Of a stretch of DNA of 64,000 bases, positions 36,501 to 50,600 are shown piece by piece; within the stretch, counting starts at the first letter, position 1, and every line of letters begins with the position of its first letter. Location of the stretch: positions 95,127,470 through 95,191,469 of the forward strand of contig OW121848.1 in assembly GCA_933228895.1 (NCBI GenBank), written 5' to 3'. The translations under genes were made by a program, and so were the position numbers. The notes beneath the pieces were generated by a model. It was not told the DNA's origin, searched no databases, and was given only the letters and a program-made list of their open reading frames with translations. This DNA comes from Platycnemis pennipes (Eukaryota; Arthropoda; Insecta; Odonata; Platycnemididae).

Positions 36501-39500
36501 GAGAATTCCTAAAATATAATGCATAAAGCTGTAAAAATTAATGAGTTATTCAACTTTTTCTGTGAGCTGGGGTCAAAAATGACCCCAGGTAGGTAGGGAG
36601 GGATAATAAACACTTCCAAAATCTTAAAAATAAAGAATACACCACAACCAAGAAAAGGCTCAAACCTAATGTCTGGTTCTTCTGTCCCTCCAGGCATACT
36701 TCTATTCCATGGTAACCTCCAATTCCATCGTTGTGAGTGCACTCCCCGTTCATTAGCAGCACTTTCCACATCCCTTTGCCCAACTGCATCCTCTGGATTT
36801 GGTGAATAGAGATTTCCCACTCTTGATGACCAATACCTTGAATAGCATAAATAAAAAATAAACAAATTATATTTATCCATTGCAAAGAAAGCCTTCCTAA
36901 GAACATACAATCTAGAGTCGTCTATATCCTTTGTTCACAATTGCAAAAATTAGTAACAAGTATAACAGATTATGTGACATTAAAACGAGCAATTCAAATT
37001 TTTCTAAAAGACGACACAAAATTTATTGCAGTGAATACAGACTAATGACAGAGAATGGGGTCGTTTACCATATTTTATTTATTGCCGAATATGATAGAGT
37101 TTGTAAAATAAAAAGACCTGTATTTTTCCTTTTTTGATCCGTCAATTATTTCTTGAGTTATAAGCGGCGAAAAACTGACGTTATTAACCCTTTCGGAAAA
37201 GTGGACGTGGTGCAACCTCTGACGTATATCGACTTTGTCCAATCACAACTGAGCCCGCGAAGCTACATTGTCTTATCGCAATGGGGGGGACACAGCTGAC
37301 TCTGCCATTGGGACAGTTGCAACAGCATCTGTGCGAGCAGACCTTCCGAGAATCCCCCTCCACTCCCTCCCCTTCCCATAAGAGAAGTCAAAGAAGGGAG
37401 GAAAATGACGTCAATGTTATCACAGCAGTTTTTCGGTGGGCGTCACCTTTTGCTTATTTAAATTTTTGATTTGTGAGTGACTGGTTGTGGTTAGAAGATT
37501 AATTTTTTCACTAAATTTCTTTTTTCGTTTCCATCTAACAATTTTGTGTACAAAATTGCGATTTCGGTTCTGAGTAAACGCCCCCATTAAGACAAGGAGG
37601 AAAGTCTTGTTAGTGTAATGCATATTATGTCATGATGCAGAGAACTTGCTGAAAGTGCTACTGGCAAGATTGGCCAACGTTTTTAGGCCAAACTTGCAAG
37701 TTGCTACAGTGAACAATGCTCACGAGGCGTAATTGAGATCATAGATAAGCAGAAGTCTTCAAAGACCATGGGTTAAATATACTTCCTAAACTTCCCTGTA
37801 ATTTTTGGAAAAAAGGGGCATTTATTTCTGCAGAAATTGAAATTTTTCACCCTGTATTTTATATTGATAATATAAGTGCCAGACTTCCTTCCTTTTGGAG
37901 CTTCAATATCCTTTGATTTACAGTTTTTTTACATCAAACAAGACAATAAAAATGTATGCATCATTTCTGGGTAGGTCATCCTACTAATTCCTGATAAGTA
38001 TGAGGCAATTTTATTATCCACCAGGAATAAACCTAATGGACATCAGTAAATGTATACAGTTGTCACTAGCTATAAAAGTCAGCAAAACACATATCCACTT
38101 AATCCTAAAACCAGCCACTGCTAACTGTTTACATCAGATCATATCTTCTTCAATAGAATCTATTACCCCAGATCACAAAAAATGCCATTTCCAAATGAAT
38201 TAATCCTAATCACGATTGGCATATGATTAAGTAGTTTTGTTCATAAAATGCTGCAATCATGGGCATATGAACCTGAGGCCAATGGCAGTAAACCATAAAT
38301 ATAACCCTCAGTGGTGACATGAATTTTTGGAACATGAGTGGTGACATCGGTCTCAGGAACCGATATGGACTCGGGGTTTTTTGGAAGGTTAAATAAGTAT
38401 TTATTTAAATTATCTTTGAATAATGAAATTCAATTGCTTCATATATCGGTTCATATATTAGAAGAGCAGCGTAAAATAGGAGGCTAGTGAAAAGCATTAA
38501 CTGGAACATTATTTATTTCATGTGCGTCACTAATAAGATTATACCTTCAGTCAGAGAGTTTGAGCATCACCACTCTACGCTTAATGAAGCCCATGATCAT
38601 GCTGTGCAATTCAAAGATATTTTTTATCGGCAAGTAAGTATGTGTCCACGGTATTTTTGCCTTCTGATGAATGAAAATGTAAGGTCTGCCACCAACCTGT
38701 CATCCATTGATTCCCAAGCATGCCAAGGCCTGGCATCATGTCCCGTTCTTCGAGAGTGGCTACCATGGGACACAGGATGGGGGCGTGGAGAGGGACGGGG
38801 CTGAGGGCAGCAATTTCTCTCTTCAGCACACTCCCGACACTCCTCATTGTGGCAACCACAACGGGAATTCACCGGAGGAGACGGTGGCACCACAGGGTGG
38901 GCAGGGGTGACTGGGGATGCTTCCCTTAGGGTTGGTGGGGAGGGGGGCAAAGGGGGAGGCACTGGATCAGGTGCTGCCGTCACTGTTGGCACTGGATCCT
39001 CTGCGCCAACCGCTGGAGCACCCCTTCCAGCCGGCCCATCTCTCACTGATGGATAAAGGTGCCTGCACCTTAATTCAAGCTGCTCCCAATAAGTTTTCTT
39101 CCTCTCATGACTGTAAAAATAAAACTCGTGAATTAGGAGAGAATATCCCAAGTTTTTTTTAAAAGTAATCTCTAAAATGCTGAACCACTATTGAGTATAC
39201 ATACCTAATTTTAATTTTGAGATATGAAAATGAAGAGTGAAAATTTTAAACCTGTGTTAACTGAATTACCTATGGTACAAATACTAAGCTACGCATCCTT
39301 AGGAGACACACTACTCTGATAAATTAACCTTCCGTCAGGCGCAATATTTGAACTGCTGAGTTCAGGCGCAATGTGCCTGATGGGCACACATGCGAAAAAA
39401 ACATAATTTACTCTTAGTCTGGCTCAGTGGTATAACTTTAAAGTTTTTAGTACCATTATTAGTGTAACCTCACTTCAATGATATCCTACGTGCTACGCAT

Positions 39501-42500
39501 CGACCATTTTACAGGCCGTAATACGGCCCCGAACCGATCCAGTTAGGTGTGTTTTAACATGCTATTTAGGCTATTAAGTATTATTACATGCAATGTATTT
39601 TTGCATGTGAATTCTATAAGATCAGTGTTCTTTATTATGCTAAGTCCTTTTGTTTATTAGGCTATTATTTTGCTTAATTATGCTAAATAATCCGCCACTG
39701 ATCTGTCGGCTTAAATGTTTTCTTACATCGGCGCTTGCCTTATCTATGACTCTCGGAGGGGAGAGCGTCATCTCGACTTCGAATGATTACCATATCAAGT
39801 TTAGAGGAACGAGAGAGAGAGAGAGAGAGAAGTGATAGTTTTACTTCCTCTTGCTTAATATTTGCCAGTTACATCGCCGACCGTGCGCCACAATTTGGTT
39901 TGGAATTACTTTCAAAATCTGGAGGCAAAGTAAAGGTAAGAAGAGTCAAAGGCTCAAACGCTCCCTCGCTGGATAGTTATGACGAAAGCCCTGAGTGGAA
40001 ATGAGTATCTTGACAAACAAACGGAGAGAAGAATCATTGATTACTCTTTTTCAAGGATCGCCTTGTTAATGTATTCCAGTATCTACATACTCATGGTATG
40101 GTGATGGTCCTGTGGTAGGAATCAGCTTGAGGAGCGTTGTGACTCCATCACAACCTCTCTTTTGATTTCGAGAATTCTCTGCAGCTCAGCTGTCCCTTGG
40201 CTTGTCGTTCAAATAACTTTAGGTGGTGGAATATTCTCATAGCCTGCGCTGAGTGATTCATGTGCGGGTGAACCTTTGAGAGGGTGAATAGCCTGCTAGA
40301 GGGGGATGCGTCAGAGGCGGCTAGAGTAGGGGAGAAAAAAAATGCCCTTCCAGTGACCACTTGAGTACACCAAGTGAGACCAAATATCTCAAGCGATAGC
40401 AATTAACACACTAATATCGTGAGAAGTGATTCCTCAGCAGAAATGGCTGTGGGGTGGTCCAAGCAGGGCAGATGGGTCTTGTTTTGAAGAGTCTAATAAA
40501 AGAAATGGGTTGGGGTCACGAGAGTTCAACAAGGAGGCGGAATCACATAAAAGAGAAGGAAGAAGAAGGCAGTCGTTGGATGCACAGCAAGTGTGAGTGT
40601 CCTCCAGCGGCTGGGTTAAAACCCAATTAAATATCCTCAGGGGTAAGGGCTAAATAAAGATGCAACAGTTTCTGAAAAAAATGTATTTGACATAAAACTA
40701 AGCAAAAATCTTTTACAAAATTTATGAATATCCATCTAATACCACAAGCATAGGAATGAAAAAAGTAATACTTCACTGGAAATACTTTTATACGGTTTCT
40801 TTTTACGGTACGGTTTGTATCTATTCATTCATCTTGGGAGAGGGGATCAGTATCTACTCCAGTAAGGCACCGATCGCAAATCATATTTGCATGGGATAAG
40901 CATATGGGAGTTTGGAATTTCTTGCATTCATAATTTGTTAACCTCCTCAATCCAGTTTCTTGGGTGCAGGTGGAGCATCGTCTTCTTTTAGGGGTTGCGG
41001 GAGAACTATCTTCTTCCTGGGAGGGAGGATGGTATCTTTTCAGCCTATTTTGGAGGTCAGATGGCATTCCAATTGTTTTTACACTTCTTCGACTTAGCTC
41101 CCCAAGTGTAAGTTCATGAGCCAATCTTTTCAGAAACAGCCTTCTGCGCAGTGGCGCGCAGTTCTAAATTGTTGCCATGGTAAATCTCTTGCGAATTAAT
41201 TCCCGCCACATTCAGCACTGTGAAAAATATTATCATTGGCCAACGCTTGATATTTCTGGATACATTGAAAGTAGAACATATTTTGTCTACAGTATCAACT
41301 CCACCTTTCGTGGAGTTATAAAATGAGATAATTTCAGGTTTCTTTTTTTTTGGGATTCAGGATCAATGGTGTTGCTACAATGTAGCGTAGATACTAGTAT
41401 CACATTCTTATTTATATTTGGGACATACGATACCAAAGTTTTTCCATCGTTGGAGCCAAATAAACTTGTGTATTTTTCTCTTCCTTTAGTAACAACAAAG
41501 TCAAGTGGCAGGTGTCTTTTATTTTTTCTGACAGTCCCAACATAGGAAATTTTCTTCTTTATAAGATGATCAACGAGATCCATATCAGTACAGTTATCAG
41601 CTCTTACATTATGTCCAGATCCAAATGAGGGCTCAGTCATCCTTTTCACAACTTTGCATGCCTTATTACTGATATAAAATGGGCTTCTGGCTGCTTCCCG
41701 GCATAAATTTCCATATTATATGTAAAATACACTTTTGCATCAACGAGAGCAAAACATTTTATACCATATTTATTTGGTTTGGATGGTATATACTGCCGAA
41801 AGGGGCACTTTCCACGAAAACCTGGAAGCATCTCATCAAAGGTTACATTCTCCCCAGGAATGTAACTCTCCTGGCAGCGTCGCACAAACTGAAAAAATTA
41901 CGCACTCGAGCAAGCCGATCTAAATTTTTTCTCTCATCCCTGGATTTTCGGTCGTCAAAACGAACACAGCGAATCAGAGTTTTAAACCGATTGATATTCA
42001 TCACAAGACCAAAATTTTCAATTCCATCACCCTCTCTCCCCCAAAGTTCCTCGAGACTTTGGCGATTACCTCGGTATGCCCCAGCCAGATAAAGCAATCC
42101 AATGAATGATTTAATTTCAATAGCATCTGTGAGTTTGATGTCCCTCTCCCTGGAAAATTCGGTCTTGATTATTTCGATGTACTGTTTGGTGTATCTAACA
42201 ATTATGGCTAACATTTCATCCGTAATGAGACAATTCCAACATTCTATTGCGGTTTTAGCAGCAATTGCGTTTCCCTTGACTCCAGGTGATTGGGTAATCA
42301 CATTGTGGGATCCCCTACGTACACATGTCGGAGGAGGATTTGGATTCCACTTGGTTACCTTATCTTTTCCCAAAAAATAACTTCCACTTGCACCGGCATT
42401 TTCATCTTCATCGGTCGAACCTTCCTGTTCTGTTTCGGAGTCGTCACGCTCTTCTACCTCATCCTCGGAAGCAATGCCGCTTTCCTCTCCCAAATCTTCG

Positions 42501-45500
42501 TTCAAGGCGGGATCGTCGTCATAACCAATTAGTATATCAACTATTTTGTCTGCATCCGTTGGGTTGTTTACATTGAAGACTCGGCGAGACATATTTACGA
42601 AAACCTATGACAAATTAGAAAAAACATTATTGGATGTTCGGGCGCAATGTGCCGGTTAGACCAGACTGGTATATTATGGTATATTTACAAAATAATTGAC
42701 AACAGATATACTATTTAGTGTAAAAGTGATGACAATAAATTAATTAAGTCATTTACATCGAAAATACATACCTTCAAAATTGTGACGAGTTCGGGCGCAA
42801 TGAGCTTCTCTGAACAAAACTTGGACAACTTCCCGTGGGGGCAGTCGAAATCAAACTAAGCGGAAAGGCTGCATAGAGAATGTAAAAACAAACAGCTACT
42901 ATGAGCGTCAAGGGTCTATGCCGCTAAGTGGCGTAGAGAAACGGAAAAATACTCGCGCTGTGCCTGTCAGATCCATTGCGCCCGACGGAAGGTTAAGAGG
43001 ATCTTATTGAGAGAAGGTTTTGGGTATTTCCTCAAAAATAAGTTGCACCATGAAGAACCTACATCTGCTATTTTTTTCATCCAAGCATGGGAATATATTT
43101 CATTACTTGTTGGTTTTCTTTGACTGAGAACCAGTGAAGAAAAGAATTGTTTGATGATGATGAGTAATAATTGAATGTCATTGTTTGATGGATAACAAAA
43201 AACATGGGACATTGTAACTGATTCAGGCAAACTGTTCACTGCCCACTTAAACTGAAAAATATTTTTAATCAGTGTGCTACACACATAGCATTCGAAAATG
43301 CACAAGGCAATTCTAGAAAGTGACATGGAAAGGCTAACAGTTCATAAGATGCTCATACTCTGGGAAGAGAAAAATACAATAAAAATATAAGAACATCCTT
43401 CTGGAAGAAGAAAAGTCTTATAGAAAACCCATAGAAAAAATGTTTTTCCTTTGTCAAGAACATGATTAAATCCTTGGCCATGAATATTTGCTGGGATTGT
43501 GAAAACACAACTGAATACTGAATCAAAATGGAAAATAAGATAGGATGCATACTTACTAAGTAGAACAGCAATAAGTTTTATACACGGAATATTTTTAAGG
43601 GGACAGCTGAGAGTGTAGTTAAATTTTTCATGGTCAATTAGGCTCATTGGTCTGTATAAGCCTACACCTATAGCTTGTTAAATTTCAGCTTCATTTACAT
43701 GTTCATTTCGAAGTAAAAAAATTACATTTCTGAGCCCTTTTGCACCGGTCAGAAAGAAAAGTGGGTAACAATCCAACGAATTAACAAATTAAAATAACTT
43801 TTGTAGGCGCAGAAATAAAAATTCTGGAAGGTAAGTGATTCTTCCATAATTTATTCACTAAACTGTCCACCAAATATAGCAGTAATCTTACCTTCATAAT
43901 CAATAAATAGTGACAATAATTGTGATTTTAGACTCATAAAAACTTACTAAATTCTTCCTGGGCTTATAGGTTTCAAGCCTATTCTATATATTATGTTAGT
44001 TTCCATTTGCCTTCATGCACAGGTACTTTTTTCAGATGTGAACAAGCTATAATAACTATATTTTTCAATTTGTTTTTAAATAACCACTATAATAACTATT
44101 TTTCAATTTGTTTTTAAATAACCATTTTCAATTGGTTACTGACATTTTTCAACGAGGTCAGGTCAGGGCCTCCGGAACCAATTCAAACTCGGGGCAACTG
44201 TTCATCCATTAATACATTTCTGTCCATACCACAAAGTGTCAGTGCCGCAATTCATACTTTTTATCGGTGTAAATAAGATAACGAAAGTTAAAAATTGGTA
44301 TTGTAGGAATGCATGCGTGTGATGAGGTGCATTGCCTGTGAAAAATGAACACCGTTTTTACATCGACTATACCTCCCAAACCCCTCATAAAAACGAAACA
44401 TTTCTTTTGGTACCTGATTCAGGAACATGTAGACTTTCTATCTCAATGATTTTCTAATTTTTAAACCCAATTCCACCAAGAATAATGATGGTTAAAGTAT
44501 AGTATTGTTGGGATGAGAGTCTGTTTAGGCCCATGAGTGAGGGAGTTGAGCGTTGTTTTTACACCGACCACATCTCCCAAACCCCTAAAAAACACTAAAG
44601 TATTATTTTTGTGTCTAAAAGAACAGCATTGAGACTTTCTAAAACAATGCTTTTCTGATTTTTAAACCCTGTCCCACATTGACTTTTTGAGCTCCGAAAA
44701 ACCAATTTTTTCCAAATTTCTCAAATTCAAGTGATCTTTTCTCAGTGAGAAATGCTCACATTCCATGTTTATTAATATATTCATACACTAGGTAAGTATG
44801 AGTGATACAGTGAGAAGAACTGGCCAGTTTTCAAAATTATTTCTTGGTGTAATTTTAGGCTAAACTTGTGAAAAAAATGAATTTAGGAAGTTGCATTTAA
44901 AGTAACAAAAAGACACTTATTCTGGTAAAAAGTACATTTAAAACTCCTCTGATAACATGTAGACTTCATATTCTTTCTATTGACGCCTTTTACATGTGTA
45001 TGTCACGTAAAAACCAGTCTGCTGCAGCCTGTAGAAAAATAGTGTAAAAAGACTATTTTCAGGCGTTAACCCAATGCATGCCTGCATACAATTCAGGGGC
45101 GACATTTTTTTCTGCTAAAACATGGAACGGCTTTTGGCTCAGGAAGGCTGACAGTAAATATGCACCAATTTTAGTTGAAATTTGAGGTGGTGAAGCAAGA
45201 TATTTCTGCAAAATTTGCAGATTTAAAATGGAATGACCCTCTTGCCTCCAGCAATGATATGATTGATGATAGTTAACCAAAATTGCATCTGATAAACGTA
45301 GGATCTGCATCAACACTGAGATATAACTCTACAACTTTGGATTCGAGAATGCAGTTTATTGCTTCTTCATCCAGATATTCTGTTGCCTATAGAAAACCTA
45401 CTCATGCACTACGATGACTTAATTTTCTTATAGACAGAATTGACACGTACTATAAAAGATGAGCAAAATCGGTTGCATGTAATAGTGTATATGTGTATGC

Positions 45501-47604
45501 ATAGTGTATTTTGCAATAGTGTACATTTAAGTGGGTGAAAATGATGTTTGAACTGATAATTCAGAGGCGCACATTATTTCTGTCATATGCCTTATGTATT
45601 TGAATTATTTTATCTGCAAAGTATAATGCACTATTTAGACATGTTTCCCGTGATTATCAACACTGACTGTAAAGACAGAACAACTTCCGGCAGTATCTAT
45701 TTAAAGTAAAGCTTAAAATTCTTTAAATAATGCTTCAAAAACAAGTTTTCGACAATTGTAACCATTGCATGAACGGATCACGTAAAATTATCATAGTTAT
45801 TTTCCTACTCTTCATATAAGAATACTTTGGATGATTTTTCTTTATGCATGTTTAATGACATTATTTCAACCTTGATAGATAAAAAAATATGAAGAAAGAA
45901 ACTGAAATAACAGAATAGCTCCGCACTAAAGAGTAGTTTGGCGGCGTTGAGAAGAATATTGCTTTTTTAGGCCCTTAAAATAGGTGATATCAGCAGAAAA
46001 AGGCATAAACAGGCAAACTAGGCATTTTTAGGCAGTACAAAATTGCCTTAATTTTGCCATAAATGACCCTAAATGAACTTATAACTTCATAAAATTGGTT
46101 TCTTGAGTAAAAGAAAAAATAGGCATTTTAGGCAACGTCCTCAGCTTACTAATTATCAATGGGCTCAGAAAAATTCAACTCCAACCATTCAAGGAGCATT
46201 AAAAAATTCTCTTTTCAGAATGAGCTTCTTGTAAGAACAATAAAAGAATTTTACAATACCAATTCCAAATTTGACTTCCAATAAAACAAATGCAATGAGG
46301 GTGGGGTACAGCAAAGGAATTAAGAATTGCTAAGGAGTATCTTGTTGTAAGAATAGATTAACATTCTACTTTCCATGTGATGTTATTCAAGAAAAATAAT
46401 ATAGGCAGATGAAACAAGAAAATGCCTTTACTATTATTTTACATCTAAACTGAGAGTTTTAAAAACATTTAATTGTAAAATCCAGTTTTGGAAACTTAAG
46501 AGGTCTGACATATCATAGCTACTGTGAAGATAGCCAGGGGTTCCCATGGGGGGTTTCATGGTGCAGAGTGCGCCATTGAAATTTTTTGGGGGGGCTCATA
46601 TAAGTGTATTTGAGGGGGGTTACAAAAATAAAAATAATAAAATAAATTAATAAATAAAAATATAATTAAAAACGGACGAAGAGAGGCACCTGCCTAAGGA
46701 GTACGCATAAAGATCTTTGAATCTTCTCTCGAGAGAGAGAAGACGTGTGAACCGTGTGAACCGTGTGAACCATGTGAACTGTTGCAAGATAATTCTGCTC
46801 TCTAGAAGAGCAACACAGTACTTCAGGTGATTCAGGAAGCAGCTTTCAGCTATCATCAATATAGTCAAGCGGGCACATTGGCTTTCAGAACCATTTGGCA
46901 CTAATCGGTCATAGTTGTGAGAGAGGTCTGCTATGTGAGCAGCAGTATAATTTCGTGTTTACTTTTTTTTCCAGCCTTTTTCGTCCTACAAGAAGGAAGT
47001 ACATGACACAATGCATTGAAATGGCCGACAGAGTGGTATCCTAACTTGAGTCACCGGCAGGATCAATGCAATCTATTGTTCATCTCCATATAATGTTGTT
47101 CTTCAGTTATACATTAAATGGTTAGGACTGAACCTCGAATGTGTTCATATCCGACATTTGGCAACCCTGACTGGACAAGAGAAGATATAACGCCATAATA
47201 AAAGATAATTTTAATGTATGTTTTTATAACAATAACACTTTGGGAAAAAGGTTAATTAACTCCAAAGTTGTAATAGATCCCATCTTTAGGAGTGGAGTTC
47301 ATAAACTGGAATGCCAGGGTTGCCACAGTTTTTATATCAGACAAACTGGACGCAGTGTATTAGTGAGAACTAAAGAACATAAGGCATTTTTCCGAAACAA
47401 GGACCCATCATCAGCCTTCACCCTGCACCTGTTGGAAACGGGTCACCAGTGCGACTTTCGGCTGATAATCCTCCACAAGTGCACGAAAAGATGCAAGATA
47501 GATGCACTTGAACAACGGGAGATTGGCTCCTGCAAAAACCCAGAGTCTGTTTAATGACCTCACCTTCCCTAACCCATAGCCCTTGGTATGGTTGACTCTA
47601 ACCC

Positions 47605-47639
<35 letters not shown>

Positions 47640-50600
47640 TGCCCCATAACGGCAATAGCTCAAACCCATGACTAATTCCCTCAACTCCCCAACCCCTTAT
47701 TCCCCTCCCTTTCCTTTTCCCCCTCTTCTCCCCCCCCCTGGTGCCTGTATAAATGCTGGCTATGTTTCGTCTATCCACATTTTACGTGAAGATGGCGTAA
47801 CTGCTGAAACTGGTCTACAGTTTTTAAAATAAAAGTGTGGAAGTTACTAAGGTATTTTATTTCCATAATGAGCAACAAGATTGACACTTTACTAAAATCA
47901 GGAGAGAAAGTGTCATACAACTTTTTATGTGTGGTGCAGTTTGCATAGATTCACACTTGTAATTTAGAAATTGATTTAAATCTGTCCCTAAATCAGAGAT
48001 TTGCTAAGTATTTTGGAAGACCTGTACTGTTTATTCAGTTCTGGACATGAAAGGCATTGTGTTTGTTGAGAAAATGTCTCATAAAGAGAAACAACACGAA
48101 AAAAGGAAGTGTCTCAAAAGAGTTCAAACAACAAGGTGGAACAACAAAATTGATGCTACTAAAGTGGCAATCAGCTGTTTCGAAGATATATTGACTGCTT
48201 TGGATGACTGCAAGATGAAAGTAATTTGACAGAGTCAGTGCCCTTGCTTCTTGTCTGAAGAAAAGTTAAACACCTTTGATGTTGCAATGACTATGTGTAT
48301 TCAATGTACTGAATCCGGTCACGGTGACACTTCAAGGTGTGGTGACAGACTACGGCACTGTAAAAGGGAGCATAGAGAGTTTTAAGAGTAAAATAGAAAT
48401 CTAAGAAGTGAAACAGCCAGGGAAAACATTCTAGAAAAGTGCATGGAGTTTGTTCATAAGCATATCGTGCCCGAGCCCAGCCAAAGCCGAACCAGGAGAA
48501 AAAACTTTTTTGGATTAAGTGGGGATTGATGAACTGTTCCCCGATCAAAAACAGAGACTAAGGATTGAGATGTATTTTAAAATATTGGCTTCCCTTAAAT
48601 TTCAACTAGAAGACCAATTTCCTGACCCTTGCCTTAAAATGGTACAGCAAATGAGTACTTTTCTAATGCAGGACTCCTTGATATGGAGCACAGCTAAGTG
48701 GAAACCGACAATATTATGGGCCTGTGTATGCACTACAATTGGGATGCTGATGCAGTAGCAAAGAAGTATATAGTTTCAGTGACATCTACAAACAGGCATG
48801 TAGCCAGAAATTTGCTTCGGGGGGGACTAAGTCTTGCGTAACTTGAAACAAAGCAGCCTTGCTCATTCGGTGCCGACATGTTACAAATCTCTTCCCTAAA
48901 TTTTCAGTGCTTGGTTTTACTTTTACAGTGCCCATATTTATCTCTTCTCACTGGTAAAGTTTGCTGCTAAAATCAGAACAACAGAATTATTGGGAAAAAA
49001 ATTTCGGGGGGCTGAAGCACCAGATGTTACTACTGGTTGGTTGGTTATTTAGGGGAGGCGACTGACAGCTGAGGTCATTTGCGCCATATAGGATAGGTGG
49101 ATAATTGGGTAATGGTAGGAGTTTTCAGGGAACGGAGGAAGGGTGGAGAGAAACCCGGTGTTGGCATTAGCCTACTCTTAACGAAAGGCGCCAAGGGGAC
49201 CACGGCTTAACGTCCCATCCGACGGACGGAGTACTGTACTTGAAATGCTCTCCACTAGGCACTCAAGTGGGGACCGGTTTTCCACTGAAAAATCCACCAC
49301 TGCCGGGAATCGAACCCGGGCCCTCGGGATGGGAGGCCAGTACTCTAGCCACCACACCAACCCGATCCCCGATGTTACTACTCACGATCCCTCTGATGAA
49401 GAGGATGAACGAAAACAAGACAGTCCCAAATGTGAAAAAAAAGTGAAACATTTATGGGTCACAAAAGGGTTTCTAACGCCTTACAGATGCCTGGTCAACT
49501 TTTTAGGATTCAGACAATTAAAAGTAGTGTATTCCATACTACTGTCTTTGGCTGTAAGAAGTTACCCGGCTGAAACAGCTATGAGCGGGATATAAATAGT
49601 AAAAAAAACAGACTTAGATCATGTATGAGTGATGAATATCCGTCAAACCTTTTGGTTCTTATGGCAGAGAGGGATGTCTTTTCAAGTATATCTAATGAAG
49701 ACACAATTGATTTTTTTCTAGAACAACTTTGTTAAGAAAAAAGTTATTCTCAATGCATTAAAGCTGTATCTGGAATAATTGATGAAAATAATATTGTTTT
49801 CTATGCAATGGAAATAATGTTGTGATATATCCTAGGATTTTTTATAAGTAATACAGCCTTCTTCACTTTGCATTTGATTCGATTCCTTATTTTCAACACC
49901 ATGCATACAACTTTGAATACAGGTCATAATTAGAAATGTAGGCCTGTCCAATGTACGAGGGTCGGTCAATAAGTTCTTAGAAAAAAGTAGAAAAAAACAT
50001 TTTTTTGGACATTTTTTTTTAATTTTTCAACATAATCTCCTTTCAACTCTATACATTTGTCTAAACGTTTTTCCAATTTTTTTAAGCCGTCTAAAAAGTA
50101 GGATTTTGGAAGCTCCTCAAAATAGGCATTTGTTTGGGCGATTACTTCCTCGTTAGACGGAAACCTAAGTCCGCCAAGCCATTTATTCTAATCTGGAAAT
50201 AAGAAATAGTCACTGGGGGCCAAATCTGGTGAATACAGTGGATGTTTTAATAATTCGAACTTTAATTCCATAATTTTGGCCATTGCAACTGCGCAGGTGT
50301 GCACCCTCGCATTGTCTTGATGAAACAGGATCTTTTTCTTTTTCAGATGAGGACGTTTTTCCTGGATTTCTTTGCTCAACCGTTCCAATAATGAGGCATA
50401 ATACTCTCCTGTTATCGTTGTTCCCTTTTTCAAGTAATCAATGTAGATGACTCCGCAAGCATCCCAAAAGACCGTGGCCATAACCTTACCGGCCGACTTG
50501 ACCGCCTTCGCCTTCTTCGGAGCCCGTTCGCCTTCAAAACTCCACTATTTGACTGTTCTTTTGTCTCTGGAGTGTAGTAATGTATCCATGTTTCATCAAC

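Larger units (their letters stand above)
39328..42992 (-). mobile_element. piggyBac-family transposon, nearly intact, with TTAA duplication
   Basis: TTAA flanks the element on both sides (39324-39327, 42993-42996). The terminal inverted repeats are CCTTCCGTCAGGCGCAAT (left) and CCTTCCGTCGGGCGCAAT (right), one mismatch in 18. Extra copies of GGCGCAAT lie at 39365, 42641 and 42794. The 3665-bp element carries one transposase gene on the reverse strand, with about 400 bp before its start and an unusually long 1.5 kb after its stop. It is inserted in the 12.6-kb intron of the FAM189-like gene in the gene's own orientation. Confidence 0.92.
47990..49810 (+). pseudogene. hAT transposase remnant (interrupted)
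   Basis: Pieces recognisable on the + strand are KRVQTTRWNNKIDATKVA with FEDILTALDD (48107-48220), typical of Zaphod/ZMYM1-like hAT proteins, and after the SINE, KKVKHLWVTKG, LVNFLGFRQLKVVYSILLSL with YPAETAMS, and then LVLMAERDVFSS / NEDTIDFFLEQL in other frames. The latter is the C-terminal hAT dimerisation region. Many stops and frameshifts break it, and 49035-49370 is a SINE insertion. Confidence 0.65.

Noticed and set aside
41679..42092. Forward-strand frame of 137 codons
   Set aside because: It is a shadow of the piggyBac transposase, which has conserved motifs on the other strand.
47411..47778. Reverse frames rich in Gly (69-78 codons)
   Set aside because: They arise from the poly(C) run on the other strand.
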